DNA from: Suillus spraguei
Lineage: Eukaryota > Basidiomycota > Agaricomycetes > Boletales > Suillaceae
Length of the DNA: 64,000 bases
Assembly: GCA_016800925.1 (NCBI GenBank)
Contig: JABCPU010000166.1
Location: 1 to 64,000 of the forward strand
Direction: 5' to 3'
The stretch's first letter is position 1, and the number at the start of each line of letters is the position of its first letter. This document shows positions 1-11,259 of this stretch, piece by piece. Made by a program: the position numbers and the translations under genes. The notes below the pieces were generated by a model. The model saw only the letters and a list, made by a program, of their open reading frames with translations, was not told the origin of the DNA and did not search any database.

Positions 1-3000
1 GAAAGAAGAAGACCCCACTCCGACAAACCGAAGTCAAAGGAGAAGAAGAAGATGAAGAAACCGTGAGACGGATTGTTGAGGATTTTTGACTTGGAGAAAC
101 AAAGACTCGACGTATGTTTCTCCCAATGTAATACTAAGACTTGTACGCGCTGTAGGTGAAAGAAAAGAACTACGTGTCCCTATCACCCTCCACTCGCGTA
201 CTCGCTTAAAATCCGTCGACACCACCGCTGTATCGATTCAGGAGCAGCAGGAACATTCATCTCAGAAGAGTTTGTGAAACTCCATCAAATCACACGACGA
301 AAACTCAAGGAACCATTCCGAGTTACAACGGCAGATGGAACCCTCATAAGAGGAGGACCAATCACGCATTACTGCCTCCTAGCGGTCAAAATTGACGATC
401 GAACCATGTACGGAAAGTTCAATATCACCAAACTAGGAAGGAGAGACCAAATCCTCCTTGGAATTCCTTGGTTACGAGCAATGAACCCAATTATAGATTG
501 GGCTGCTGAAACACTTGTCCTTTCACGGACAGAGAAATCAGATGAGATCGAAATCGATATTGACGAAGATCGAAAAAAGAATGATTGCCCCGACTTTTCA
601 ACCACCATACCAAATGGCAACATTCTCGACTTCCGAAACCCAGCATCGCATCCCCTATCGAGATCCCTGAAAACTCAGAACTAAAAGTACGGATGCCATA
701 TACTACTGAACCCACTCCACGTGTACAATTGCCGCGAGCAGTGTCACCGATCCTCGCGCGGAGAAGCGCAAGAATGAATATGAACCCGAGCATCGGGTCG
801 GACAAGAACCTATTGAGCAACGGCCAATAGAAGAACAAAAGCAAGGAAAAAGGAAACCGGAAGAAGAACTCCCAGGGCGAAATACCAATGTACCGAAATT
901 ATCCAAGTTCTTCGTTCCCCCGAAAATTCTTTCAGCTTCAACAGAAGTAATCCCCGATGAAGAAGAACCCGTGCCCTCGTTGATCCCAACCGAGGATGAT
1001 GACCAATTCGATACCATGAATGATGTCTGGCATGCACCAGAAGTATGCGAAATTTCCTCGTATGAACTAGGAGATGGAGAATTCCTTGTGGAATACGACA
1101 CTGATGGAGTTAGCATGAGGATCATAGAAGAAGTATCCATGGATACACCACTGACACGTGATGGAAACTTCCCAATTCGAACAATCCTCCAACTATTCCA
1201 CTTCTCTTCCTCCCCTGAAATTTAGTAATAAAGCTCAAGAATTCGCTACGGACGAGAAGGAAAAGAAAAAGAAATCCTTCGAAGAACTGGTCCCGGATTA
1301 TTTGCACGACTTCACAGACGTCTTTGCTAAAGACGGATTAAACAAACTACCTCCCGAACGCCCTGGTATCGATCATCGGATCGACACCAAAACCCGGTTT
1401 TATTCCTCGTACGTCTAAGGTCTACCCGTTATCGGAAAAAGAACGTGCTGCTGTCAAAACGTTTATCGATGAAAACGTTGCGAAAGGTTTTATCTCAGAA
1501 TCGAAGTCACCCCAAGCTAGTGGTTTCTTCTTTGTGGGAAAGAAGAGTGGAGAACTGCGTCCCTGTCAAGACTACCGTTACATCAATGATTGGACAGTCA
1601 AGAACGCATATCCGCTCCCACTCCCTATCTCCCTTGTCGCGCGTCTTCATAATGCACAGTTCTTTACGAAAATGGATATCCGGTCCGGTTATAACAATAT
1701 TCGTATCCATCCTGACGATAGGTGGAAAGCTGCTTTTACCACGGAATTTGGCCTCTTTGAACCGAACGTCATGTTCTTCGGCCTCTGCAATTCCCCAGCA
1801 ACTTTTCAAGCATACATGAATCGCACCTTTCAGCAAGAAATCAATGAAGGATGGATGGTTATCTATATGGATGATATCCTGATTTTCTCTACAACAATGG
1901 CAGAACACCGCGAACGGACTAGACGAGTTTTGATGAAAATACGAAAAGAACATCTGTTCTTAAAACCGGAGAAATGCACCTTTGATGCCAGAGAAGTGGA
2001 ATACCTCGGAATGATAATTCGCCCTGGACAAGTTGCTATGGACACCGCCAAGACAAAAGGAATCTCCGAATGGCCGACCCCGAAATCTGTAAAAGATGTT
2101 CGGTCATTCCTCGGCTTTTGCAACTTCTACCGGCACGTTCATCTCCCACTATTCTGACATCGCCCGACCCCTTATCGACTTAACAAAGAAAGATAAGGCC
2201 TTTGAATGGTCAACCGAATGTATGGACACCTTCGAAGAATTGAAACGACGCTTCACTTCTCAACCGGTACTCGTAACCCTGATCCCGTCCGACAATTTGC
2301 CATTGCTACCGACGCCTCGCTCGTAGCAACTGGCGGAGTTCTCTTGCAGACTGACGAAAATGGTGTTTACCACCCTTGCGCATATCTCTCACAGTCTTTG
2401 AAACCCCGCAGAACGCAATTACCAGATCTTTGATCGGGAACTCCTTGCCGTAATCCGGGCATTGAACGAATGGCGTCATTATCTCGAAGGAAACTCACAC
2501 CCTGTCTTGGTATTCACCGACCACAAGAACCTTCTGTACTTTAGAAGTGCACAGAAGCTTACCCGTCGCCAAGCACGTTGGCAATTGATTTTGTCTATTT
2601 ACGACATCGAACTGCATCACGTTGCAGGTACTAAATTAGCAGTACCTGATGCACTATCTCGCCGGCCTGATTATGACTCTGGCAAAGACGATAACGAAGA
2701 TCAAACCCTCCTCCCTGATGCTCTATTCGTTCGCCTTATCGACACTGGACTTAAAGGATGTACTGTCATCCTCTGACCCCCTCGACGACCCTGTCTTCAA
2801 GACAGCGTCTGATGCCCTTGATGGCGTATGCCTTCCTCCCATGAAATCGGCGCTCTCCGATTGGAAGATTGAGGAGAACGTCCTATATTTTAAGAATCGC
2901 GCCTATATTCCGCCAATCCATCGCCCTGACATCCTGAAACGGTATCATGATCATCCACCGCGGGTCATCCTGGTAGATTCAAAACTGAAGAACTAGTAAA

Positions 3001-4188
3001 ACGGGAAGCTTGGTGGCCTGCAATGGGTTCTTATATTCGAAAATACGTTGAGGGTTGCGCCCTCTGTCAGCAAATGAAAGCGGATACACATCCTGTTAGG
3101 CCTCCGCTCATGCCCATTCCCTCCTCGGCTGTTCGCCCATTCTCTCAGGTCTCTGTTGACCTCATCACTGATCTCCCTGTCTCTGGGGCTTTGACAGTAT
3201 CATGGTCGTGGTAGACCATGGCCTTACGAAGGGGTGATTATTATCCCTTGCTTGAAAACCATCACTTCTGAAGGGGTTGCCAAACTATTTTTAAAACACG
3301 TTTACCGAAGATTCGGACTCCCATGACAAAGTTATCTCGGATCGAGGTCCGCAGTTCCTATCTCGCTTCTCAAAAGAACTTGCCCGACTCCTCGACTACG
3401 TCATCGCCCCATCTACGGCTTATCACCCACAGACTGATGGACAAACCGAAAGACTAAATCAAGAACTCGAAACATACCTGCGTATCTACTGCCGCAATAA
3501 CCCCGAAAATTGGGTAGAACACCTACCAATCGCTGAATTCGTCCACAATCACCGAAAACATGATGCAAGGAATGCATCACCTTTCTATCTCATGATGGGA
3601 TGTGAACCACGCGCGATTCCTCACCTTATCCCAGATTCATCTGTCCCCGCAGCAGAAGATCGAGTACGATCTCTGCAGAAGATAAGAGAAGAAGCAATCG
3701 CCTGTCATAATATTGCAATGCAGACAATGGCCGAACGATCCCGAGGAGATAAGTACACCCCATGGAAGATTGGAGATAAGGTGTGGTTATCTGCCGCTAA
3801 TCTTAGACTCAAACTCCCATCAAGGAAACTCGCCCCAAAGCGATACGGACCGTTCCCGGTCATCGATGTCCTATCTCCCATCACGTTCACGCTCAAGCTC
3901 CCTCCGCAGTGGAAAATTCATCCTACATTCCACGCTTCTGTCTTATCGTCCTATAGCGAAACAGATGTACACGGCCCGAACTTCCCCGAACCACCACCTG
4001 ACATCATCGAGGAAGAAGAAGAATATGAAATAGAAGCTATTCTTTCTCACAAAGGAACCGGCATTCGCCGACGCTATCTCGTTTCTTGGAAAGGATACTC
4101 ATCGGGAGATAACGAATGGCTCCCAGAAAAGAACTTGAAGAACTCCGCTCGAATCTTGAATGCTTATAAAAAGCAATACGCCCTCTAA
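1..4188 (+). pseudogene. pol: Frameshifted pol polyprotein (PR-RT-RH-IN-chromodomain)
   Basis: Protease: the DSGA active site is encoded at 235-246, one frame away from the codons just before it. Reverse transcriptase: an open stretch at 1534-2157 carries the YMDD catalytic box near 1867. RNase H follows in three successive frames up to about 2700 and ends with the HHVAGTKL and DALSRRPD motifs. Integrase has an N-terminal His/Cys finger (about 2945-3075) and DDE core residues in DLITDLP, ISDRGPQF and GQTERLNQE. The last open stretch, 3592-4188, ends in a chromodomain with the YLVSWKGY and EWLPEKNL motifs, which in this family directs integration to heterochromatin. Frame changes are needed near 232, 640, 1400, 2135, 2250, 2430, 2750, 2960, 3200 and 3310, so the copy is dead. 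A start cannot be assigned because the gene runs in from the left edge. Confidence 0.93.
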
Positions 4189-4243
4189 ACTCTTTCCTCA
4201 GTCAATCAACCGCACTAGCACTTGATCAACTACCAACATCGAA

Positions 4244-5713
4244 ATGTCTTTCCCCACTGCCTACATTACACCCGTCGTCGCTACCACCAATGACTCCGAC
4301 TTTGAAACCGAACGATACGGAACCCTTACCGCTGAAATCGACAACTCCTCCTACATCGAAGCCGCCATTCTCTGCGAGGGACATGCCCTCGAGATCGAAA
4401 GAATCCTTACTGAAAGAGGCGCCTTCCCTGCACTCCTCATCGTCAACATCATTCGCATCGCAGCCCTTATTGAAGCCACTGCCAAAGAAACAACAGAAAT
4501 CACTCTCCGTCATCGCTTCCTTCATCTTCAAAAACGCATTCGTGCTTACGCTATGTTGCTTCTTCCCGATTCCTTTAAGAATGATGTTGAAGAAGCTATT
4601 CATATCATTGCCGAGCGTCGAGCAGGTGTTGCTCGACCTCCCTCTCCGCAGGAAGATGCGCCACTTCCTATCCCAGCACCCTCTTCTTCATGCACTTATA
4701 CTAGTCTTGATGCCTTTACTGGCTTATACACTGCTGTCCAAGAGATCGGACAACTTACAAACCAAGTCGTTGAAACCATCCAACAGTCCGTCAATGAAAC
4801 AAGAGCAGCCCGAAACATAGTGGAAGAAGCCATTACTGGTCTACAGCAGACGCAAAGCGATCTTGCTTCTCCGCGAACCCCATCCCCGATTCAACGACCA
4901 ACTTCACCGCCTCCTATTACAGTTACCCATGAACACCCAGCATGGCTATATGAACCATGCACGGAGGAGCAGGATGCGGCCGCTAAATCGTTAGGGATTT
5001 CTGCCGTTGAGTTGGTAACCCTCGGCCCTCGACTTCGCGACCTTCATATTCATCCTCCTATGGCTATTCCACCATCATTCGGTCCTATGGATCCCGTTTC
5101 ACCGGTCTTAGTAAAAGACTTCGGCATCACTTCTCCCTCTTCATCCACCGAACTCCTTGCGACTGCCGAACGAACAGTTACCCCAGATCTCCCCACATCG
5201 GCATACACGTTATCCACCGCCCAACAAGCGCAGCTTAAGCGGCAGAACACCCTTGCCTTAAAACGTATGACGAAGAAGAAGGGAAAGAAGCGCGCCAGAT
5301 CCACCAGTCCCACGCCCATCATTTCCCCGTCTCCTTTACGCAAAGTTTCTTCCAACCCTGACGAAAACATGAAGTGCCGGATCTGTGGAATACTAGGACA
5401 TCGCCAAAAGAACTGCGCGGAGTATCAGTGCAAGGTTTGCAGATATTGGTCGCCCACCCATTTATCCCTCTATTGTCCTGACCGAGTTGGGCCTCCGCCC
5501 TTCAAGTTAACTTGGAAAGATGAAGGATTTTACGACGCACTCCGTGCTTGGGAAAAGCAGCTTGACGATGAACGCATTCATGCAGAGAAAAGGAGAGACT
5601 CTAAGCGTTGCGCTGGTCTAGAAGAAGCAAAGTATATGATGGACGGATCATTTGCTGATGAAGACTACGAGTTTAGTGATGACCCCGTCTACTATGCGAA
5701 TCAAGATGTGTAA
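4244..5713 (+). CDS. Zinc-knuckle protein encoded between pol and the 3' LTR
   Basis: This is an uninterrupted 489-residue ORF whose ATG lies 56 bp after the pol stop codon. Residues about 1-135 are mainly alpha-helical and hydrophobic with no motif I know. About 160-205 looks like a coiled coil, followed by Pro/Ser-rich linkers. A basic patch (RMTKKKGKKR) near 340 could act in nucleic-acid binding or nuclear import. A CCHC zinc knuckle (C-X2-C-X4-H-X4-C) begins near residue 377 and a second Cys/His cluster follows to about 411. The C-terminus is acidic. Retroviral-type zinc knuckles bind element RNA, so a nucleocapsid-like or accessory structural role is likely by inference. Canonical gag lies 5' of pol, so this position is odd, and it has stayed open while pol accumulated many frameshifts. 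Confidence 0.82.
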   Translation: MSFPTAYITPVVATTNDSDFETERYGTLTAEIDNSSYIEAAILCEGHALEIERILTERGAFPALLIVNIIRIAALIEATAKETTEITLRHRFLHLQKRIRAYAMLLLPDSFKNDVEEAIHIIAERRAGVARPPSPQEDAPLPIPAPSSSCTYTSLDAFTGLYTAVQEIGQLTNQVVETIQQSVNETRAARNIVEEAITGLQQTQSDLASPRTPSPIQRPTSPPPITVTHEHPAWLYEPCTEEQDAAAKSLGISAVELVTLGPRLRDLHIHPPMAIPPSFGPMDPVSPVLVKDFGITSPSSSTELLATAERTVTPDLPTSAYTLSTAQQAQLKRQNTLALKRMTKKKGKKRARSTSPTPIISPSPLRKVSSNPDENMKCRICGILGHRQKNCAEYQCKVCRYWSPTHLSLYCPDRVGPPPFKLTWKDEGFYDALRAWEKQLDDERIHAEKRRDSKRCAGLEEAKYMMDGSFADEDYEFSDDPVYYANQDV

Positions 5714-5732
5714 AGCCGGTGACTTTACGTGT

Positions 5733-5742
5733 AAAAAGGGGG
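5733..5742 (+). other. Polypurine tract of the LTR retrotransposon
   Basis: A run of five A and five G lies three bases before the LTR start. This is the expected place and composition for the RNase H-resistant primer of plus-strand DNA synthesis. It supports the LTR boundary at 5746. Confidence 0.8.
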
Positions 5743-5745
5743 TAA

Positions 5746-6209
5746 TGTTACAATCGTACATGCCCCTATTCATTTTCTTACTATATATTACATAACGAGA
5801 CTCTGACTCATATGCTCAACGCATCTGTACTATAGCTGCCTTCCTTCTTTGGATACGCACTTACGTTCCCACATTTCTCTTGGTCTGTGCGCACATATTG
5901 GCCTATTTAAGCACAGTGTACTTGTAGTAGATTCCCTACTTTAATCTTACTGGGTTTTACCTGGAATCTCCTTCGCTTAGGTCTCCAACCTAAGTCGTCT
6001 TGAATCGTCTCTAAGTCTAAGCACTCCTTAGCCTTAGTCTCTATTCTCGCGGATACCTCTTTGACTTGTCATTGAGGCTGAACCCTTGATCGTACTCGGA
6101 ACGCGTTCCTTGTACTTTCACCTTGTTCTCTTTTGAACATTGTAAGAACTCCCAGCAGACCGTCTGTGTCTTCTCACTGTCGCTGGTGACGCCACCCCAG
6201 TTCGTAACA
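5746..6209 (+). repeat. 3' LTR of the Gypsy element
   Basis: The 464-bp segment starts TGTTAC and ends GTAACA, giving a 6-bp inverted terminal repeat with the universal TG...CA ends. It is directly preceded by the polypurine tract. TATA-like stretches at 5781-5790 and around 5911-5920 are possible promoter elements. The matching 5' LTR is outside the window, so LTR divergence (insertion age) cannot be measured here. Confidence 0.85.
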
Positions 6210-6569
6210 ATGATGCTACTCCTAACTCTCACTAATTAATGGAGTCAACTAAGCCGTCTAGCACTGATCAGACCATCCAATATGTCACTTTGAAACCAAC
6301 TCTCTGCTGCTCAGGCACTTCACGATGAGTATGACGCAGGTCAGAACAGAGTACACCCTCTTGATGTAGTCTTAAGTGGCCAAGCTATTGATATTGTTGA
6401 ATGACTGCTAGTCTTATTGTCCTCCCAAATTAACTAACAAAATATATGAATGCAATATTCTCCCCACAGAAATGTGTTCTGTGTTGTAAAGAGAACTAGA
6501 TATTGTCGACACTAGATGACTAGTAACCTTGCACTAGCTAGTGTGAGAATGTGTGATGATTTGGTGGCT

Positions 6570-7072
6570 TGCTGATGTGTCTGTATGTCGTGAGAAATAA
6601 TGTCCAAATACTGGAGTAAAATAACTTAATGTTTCACTCAGTATGCTTGCTTAATGCTTAGATTCACACTTATTATATTGGGTAATATATAATTTATTAG
6701 AGGGGCTCCTTGGCCTGCCTGACTAGTGTACTGGTCACTGGTGTGATGGTTGTTGACAAGATTGCTTTTTTTTTTCTCAGAGGGGGAAAGTGGGCTCCTT
6801 ATATACTATTCTAAAGGTGGCTGTACATACTACCATACAAGGAAAAATGACTCATAATGACTCAGTATAACTCACCAAGAATGGCTGTGCTTAGCTGTGC
6901 TAGGCTATGCTTGGCTATGACTCATTATGACTCACTATGAAGGCTGTGCTACTGATTACTAATGTAAACTACTGTCTCTATGGAATCTTCCAGAATGTTA
7001 TAGAATTCTCTCCTTAGGCTGGTCACATGACTGATCACATGATTGATTACATAACTCTGTCTTTCATCAGCA
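6570..7072. repeat. Probable solo LTR
   Basis: This 503-bp AT-rich segment is bounded by TGCTGATG at 6570-6577 and its exact reverse complement CATCAGCA at 7065-7072. It holds a TATA-like box (TATATACT near 6800) and degenerate short repeats of the types ATGACTCA and GGCTGTGCT between 6820 and 6950. No retroviral coding sequence adjoins either side. The five flanking bases (TGGCT and CTGCT) match at only three positions, so a target duplication is not convincing. Confidence 0.5.
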
Positions 7073-9253
7073 CTGCTCAAATGTCAATCTCTTCAACATC
7101 ACAATGTTTTGATGTTTTCACAAAACATTGCATAAGTAGGTTAAAGTTTGAAAAAGGAAAAAACATAAGGCATGGGAAATATTGTTCATAATGGGAAATC
7201 TATGTTGTATAAGTATTATTTTCCAACAGATAAGTGCATAGAAATGATTGTAGGCTCAGAAAATACTCAAATAAATTCTTGTAAGGTTCAAAAAGGTATG
7301 GAAAATTATAGGGAAAATTATGGGGTATAGTATGGAATGTGGTAGACTAAAATGCAGTCATGATCATGTACAAAACAGGTTTCATGCATGTCAACACCAA
7401 GGAGGTACCCTCCCACATGCTTAAGAAGTAGGTAATTACATATTTTAGCAGACTATGTCCCCCAGTTGTTCTGGCCACAATTGAGAAGCTCAATCTTTTC
7501 GAGATTGGTGTGGCTCAGAGTAATGGCAGCTATCTTCAAACTTGCCACTGTCATTGCAGCAGCAGTCATCCGGCTCCACATATAAGGGGAGTCTTGGAAG
7601 TGGAGGTGTGAGCAGAAGCTGGGATAGCAGGCACAGAAGAAATTGGTCTAGGGATACTAGAATTGGTGCTGTTTGAGCGTAGATGGTGCTTGGCCATGCC
7701 AGATAGTGACAGTAAGAAGAGAAGGGGCAAACAAGAGAATTGTGATCTTATTCTCACTATTTAAGTCATTTGATGCTTCATATTTGAATATGCTTCTCGC
7801 TCAAAGAGGAAATATGCGATGCTTCGATGACATTGATAGGGTCAGCATGTAATGCTGCACGCCGGCAGTGTTATAATCCTGGCGGGTGTCTGACAAAGTC
7901 TAGAAGGTTTCCACTCACTCAGTTTATGAGTGAGCAGGGCTCATAACCTATTAGGGTCTAGACACAAGAGTCAGACTACATAGTGTTGTTAGTCTAGGTA
8001 TCATACAAGAAAAGGTGACATACCCTCGGTCGTAAGATAATGGACTGAGGAAAGAGGGAAAAGTGCAAAGTGAACCATCATATAGTAGATTGAATTCCTG
8101 TTGTATACTCCGCTAGAGTGTATTGCATTGTCATGTGCACGCCAGTGCGCCAATCCCCCTGAGGATTGTGTTGCTGTATTCTGCTCATTGAATACTGCAG
8201 GCACTGCAATTCAACACTATCATATACCTGCTACGGATCTTAGCCCAGCCCCCACACAAAAAAAATCAACAATGTATTGTTCTAGATGGAAGTCATCACG
8301 GCTCTATCTTCAATGTAGCTAAGTGTTCCCTCAAGAAGAACATGGTGGATATTGCCATTACTCCATTGACATTTATTAATTTGTGCTTTGATCAGATTTG
8401 TCTTGTAGAACAGTCATGCATGACTATGTAATACTGTACTATGCAGAATGCCCAATGAATTCCTTATGAATGCCATGCTATTTTCCCATGCATGAAACTT
8501 CACATTTCCCTTATTACATTTCAATGTGAGAAAATTTTGAATTTAACTATAATGGGAAAATACCTGACATTATATAATATTTTGCACAATTTTTTTGTGC
8601 TCAAAAGTTTATATTTACCTTTTATTATAAATTTTTCATATTGGATAGTTATTTTTCCTGGCTTGAAACTCAAATATTCAAAATGTTTGGCAAAATATGT
8701 TACTTTGCATTGTCATCTCACTGTTCATTTAAATTTCTTCTTATTCTCAACTCGAAATTTGAAGTGAAAATCTATTATTTATTAAATCCATTTTGATTCA
8801 AATCTTGCTCATATCAAAACTCCGAAACTGCTGATGTGTGAACTCTGGTCGTCATGCCACATCATACATTGTCATTTGATGCATTGGTTTGTGTATATAT
8901 GTACATTATATGTTATTTAGGGCTCCATAAACTGCCAGTGATTGGGGGGGTCTGGCATGCCAAACAAATGCGTTAATGAGCTGATCACTCTTGCTTTCCA
9001 TAAGTTTACTATCATTCTGGGTAATCTGCAACATGCATGTAATATGCAAAATGTTCAAAACACCTCAACACACTGCTCAACTCACTTCAAAAAAATTCAT
9101 GCATATTCAGACTACTTATATATGATGTACTGTCCAAGTAGAATGAAAATTTCTTGCGTGTTGCAGCTGCAAGAGATGAAATAGTGGTAATTTGTAACCA
9201 TGCAGGAACATAAATCATCCAGATCCCATAGATCCTGCAGGTATATTCCCGAA
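7073..9253. other. AT-rich intergenic sequence without recognisable genes
   Basis: All reading frames are short and have no recognisable domain. A hairpin-like inverted repeat, AATGTTTTG with CAAAACATT, occurs around 7103-7130. The stretch 8480-8830 is very AT-rich. The region looks like degraded repeat DNA. Confidence 0.5.
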
Positions 9254-10046
9254 TGTTAAGACTGTACTCAAAGGTAGAGAGACCTGAAGGGCTTTGGCCT
9301 CAGTTCGTGCACTGTGCCCCTTTCTCGAGTAATGCCCCTTATTTCAGGGAGAAGTTATATGTCCGAAGATCCGGAAGGAGTTGTGTGACAGGTCTGGACG
9401 TCCGAAGGTATCGGATATGATACGTCTGAAGGTTATCCGGAACGTAGGGATAGAACGAAGATTAAGACTAGCTTCGGAACGAATTCCTAACTAGAAACTG
9501 GCAGAGATAGACTATCCGAAGATAGAGTCAGAGATATAGACTATAGGAATCAATCCCAGTCTCGGAAGATGACTTGGAGCGGAAAGTGGCTTAAGTCCGA
9601 AGGAAGCAGAATGAGCAGAATCTAAGATGATATTCGAACTAAGGTTCTACGGAGATTTACAAGTGGTTTATATACTGTAAGTATCTGAGACAGATAATCA
9701 ACAGGTCCGGGACCGAGGGCTATGTATGAAGTGTAACGGAAGTCTATTAGTTAATGCACAGCGGATCAGTAAGCACGAATCGGAAATGAACACAGGTAAC
9801 GGATCAGTGACGTAGGAGGGAAATATACATAGCTGGAATACCGGAAACAGGAGGAATGACGAAAGGAGATAGATGCGGATATACACAAGGGAGTTAAGGT
9901 GCGAGAAGTGAGCACATTCAGATGGGTGGTCCGGACAGGATCTGTGGACTGGACAGATATGGAATCGATCGGATCTGATCGGATATGGTCGGATCTGAGA
10001 TTAGAAGTATGGTATATGACACCGAAGTTATATCTGGAGCACAACA
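9254..10046. repeat. Possible degenerate LTR or other repeat
   Basis: The segment opens TGTTAAGACTG and closes GAGCACAACA, a 4-bp TGTT/AACA inverted end. It contains many TCCGAAGG-type words, a TATA-like TTTATATACT near 9668 and a cluster of GATCGGAT/GGATCTGA repeats at 9965-10005. No coding capacity is seen and the flanks show no target duplication. Composition and lack of ORFs suggest a retrotransposon regulatory repeat, but the boundaries are guesses. Confidence 0.25.
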
Positions 10047-10253
10047 ATCACCTCGTCAGGATTACAGAACACAATTTCGATAAAGCTCATCCTGTCATTT
10101 TAAATGCTATAGAGGAAGAATTGACGACATGTATGAAAACATGAAAGTAGATAGGAGAGTGTGTAACAAATTCAATCTCCTCTATGGCACACTCGGCAAG
10201 TACACAAAGTCCTGCATTGTTGTCTCTTGCATCATTCTCATATCCTTGTTACA

Positions 10254-11132
10254 ATGGCACCAAACTGCAGGCATACTACCAGTCAGAAGAAAGCTGAAGA
10301 AGATGTGATTCACAAAGCCAACTTCACTGCTGCTAATCAGAGAGAAGAAGACCAAGAACTCCAAACAGCAGCTGCAGAGTTTAAAGTCTTATACCATACT
10401 CTTCATCAGTGGGCACAGAACTCACTAAACCACATTCAAAAGGCCACAAAAAACAACCAACTACTTACTGAAGGGCAGGAAGCAACAATATGTGACTGGG
10501 CCAAGTACCTGGCTATGATGGGTCACCCTCTCTGCAAGCGCAACCTTCATGCAAAGGTGTCAGAGCTTAGCGAGAAGTTAAAGGCAAAGAAGAAATCTCA
10601 TAAGGGATCAGGCAAGAAATGAATGAAGCCATATTCAAGGGTACTGACATCAGAGGAAGGCCACATGGAGCTGAGGGAACTGGAGGCCAAACAGGCTGAG
10701 CATGAACGTCAAGAGGAGGCGAGCAAACAGAAGAAGGTCGCAGAGGAGCAGGGAAAACATGATCAGCAAGCAGAGCAGGAGCGGTCCCAAGTTGCATTTA
10801 CAGGCGCAATCAAGACAAAAAAATTGGACAAGCTATGTGACATAGCTGCGGCCTTGTGATTACCGGAGACTGGACTCAAGGCAGAGCTGCTCCAGTGAAT
10901 TGTGCAGTTCTTTGACGGCCAATCAGAACTCAAGAAAAACCAGTGGTACGAGGGTTTATTTAATCCCACCCATTCTTGCAGGTGGCATGTTAAAACCAGC
11001 ATAACTGCAGCCTATCCTCAACCCTCAATGTCACACATGGATCTTCCCCCACCTGGCAGGTATGCACCCCCATATTATCACATGCACCATTCGGCGCCTC
11101 CATATTCCCCACTTTGTGCTGGCAGCTGGTAG
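10254..11132 (+). pseudogene. Pogo-type transposase relic: DNA-binding N-terminus fused to C-terminus, no DDE core
   Basis: One reading frame runs from the ATG at 10254 to the TAG at 11130 and is interrupted by three in-frame TGA codons at 10620, 10857 and 10896. The first part resembles the psq/CENP-B helix-turn-helix of basidiomycete pogo transposases, with LLTEGQEATICDWAKYLAMM and a GHPLCKRNL motif. The next part (VLTSEEG, then a Glu/Lys/Gln-rich coiled coil) and the last part (LPETGLKAELL, IVQFFDGQ) resemble their C-terminal coiled coil and SAP-like tail. The roughly 250-residue DDE catalytic domain that should lie between them is missing, so this is an internally deleted, dead copy. Downstream sequence to 11132 is Pro/Tyr-rich. 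Confidence 0.7.
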
Positions 11133-11259
11133 TAGAGCGGATTTTCGAGTTGGTGCTGAGGTACAAATGTATGATGTTGCACGCAGTCAACCTTATTCAG
11201 GACCATATCACAGTACACTCACAATAATTACATGAATCACGATACTTGATAATAATATG

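Larger units (their letters stand above)
1..6209 (+). mobile_element. Ty3/Gypsy chromovirus LTR retrotransposon, 5' end outside window
   Basis: The element contains, in order, protease, reverse transcriptase, RNase H, integrase and a C-terminal chromodomain, then a separate zinc-knuckle ORF, a polypurine tract and a 3' LTR ending at 6209. This domain order and the chromodomain place it among Ty3/Gypsy chromoviruses. The 5' LTR and any canonical gag lie upstream of base 1, so the left target duplication cannot be checked. The polyprotein is broken by many frameshifts, so this copy cannot be autonomous as it stands. It is a fungal genome element. Confidence 0.93.
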
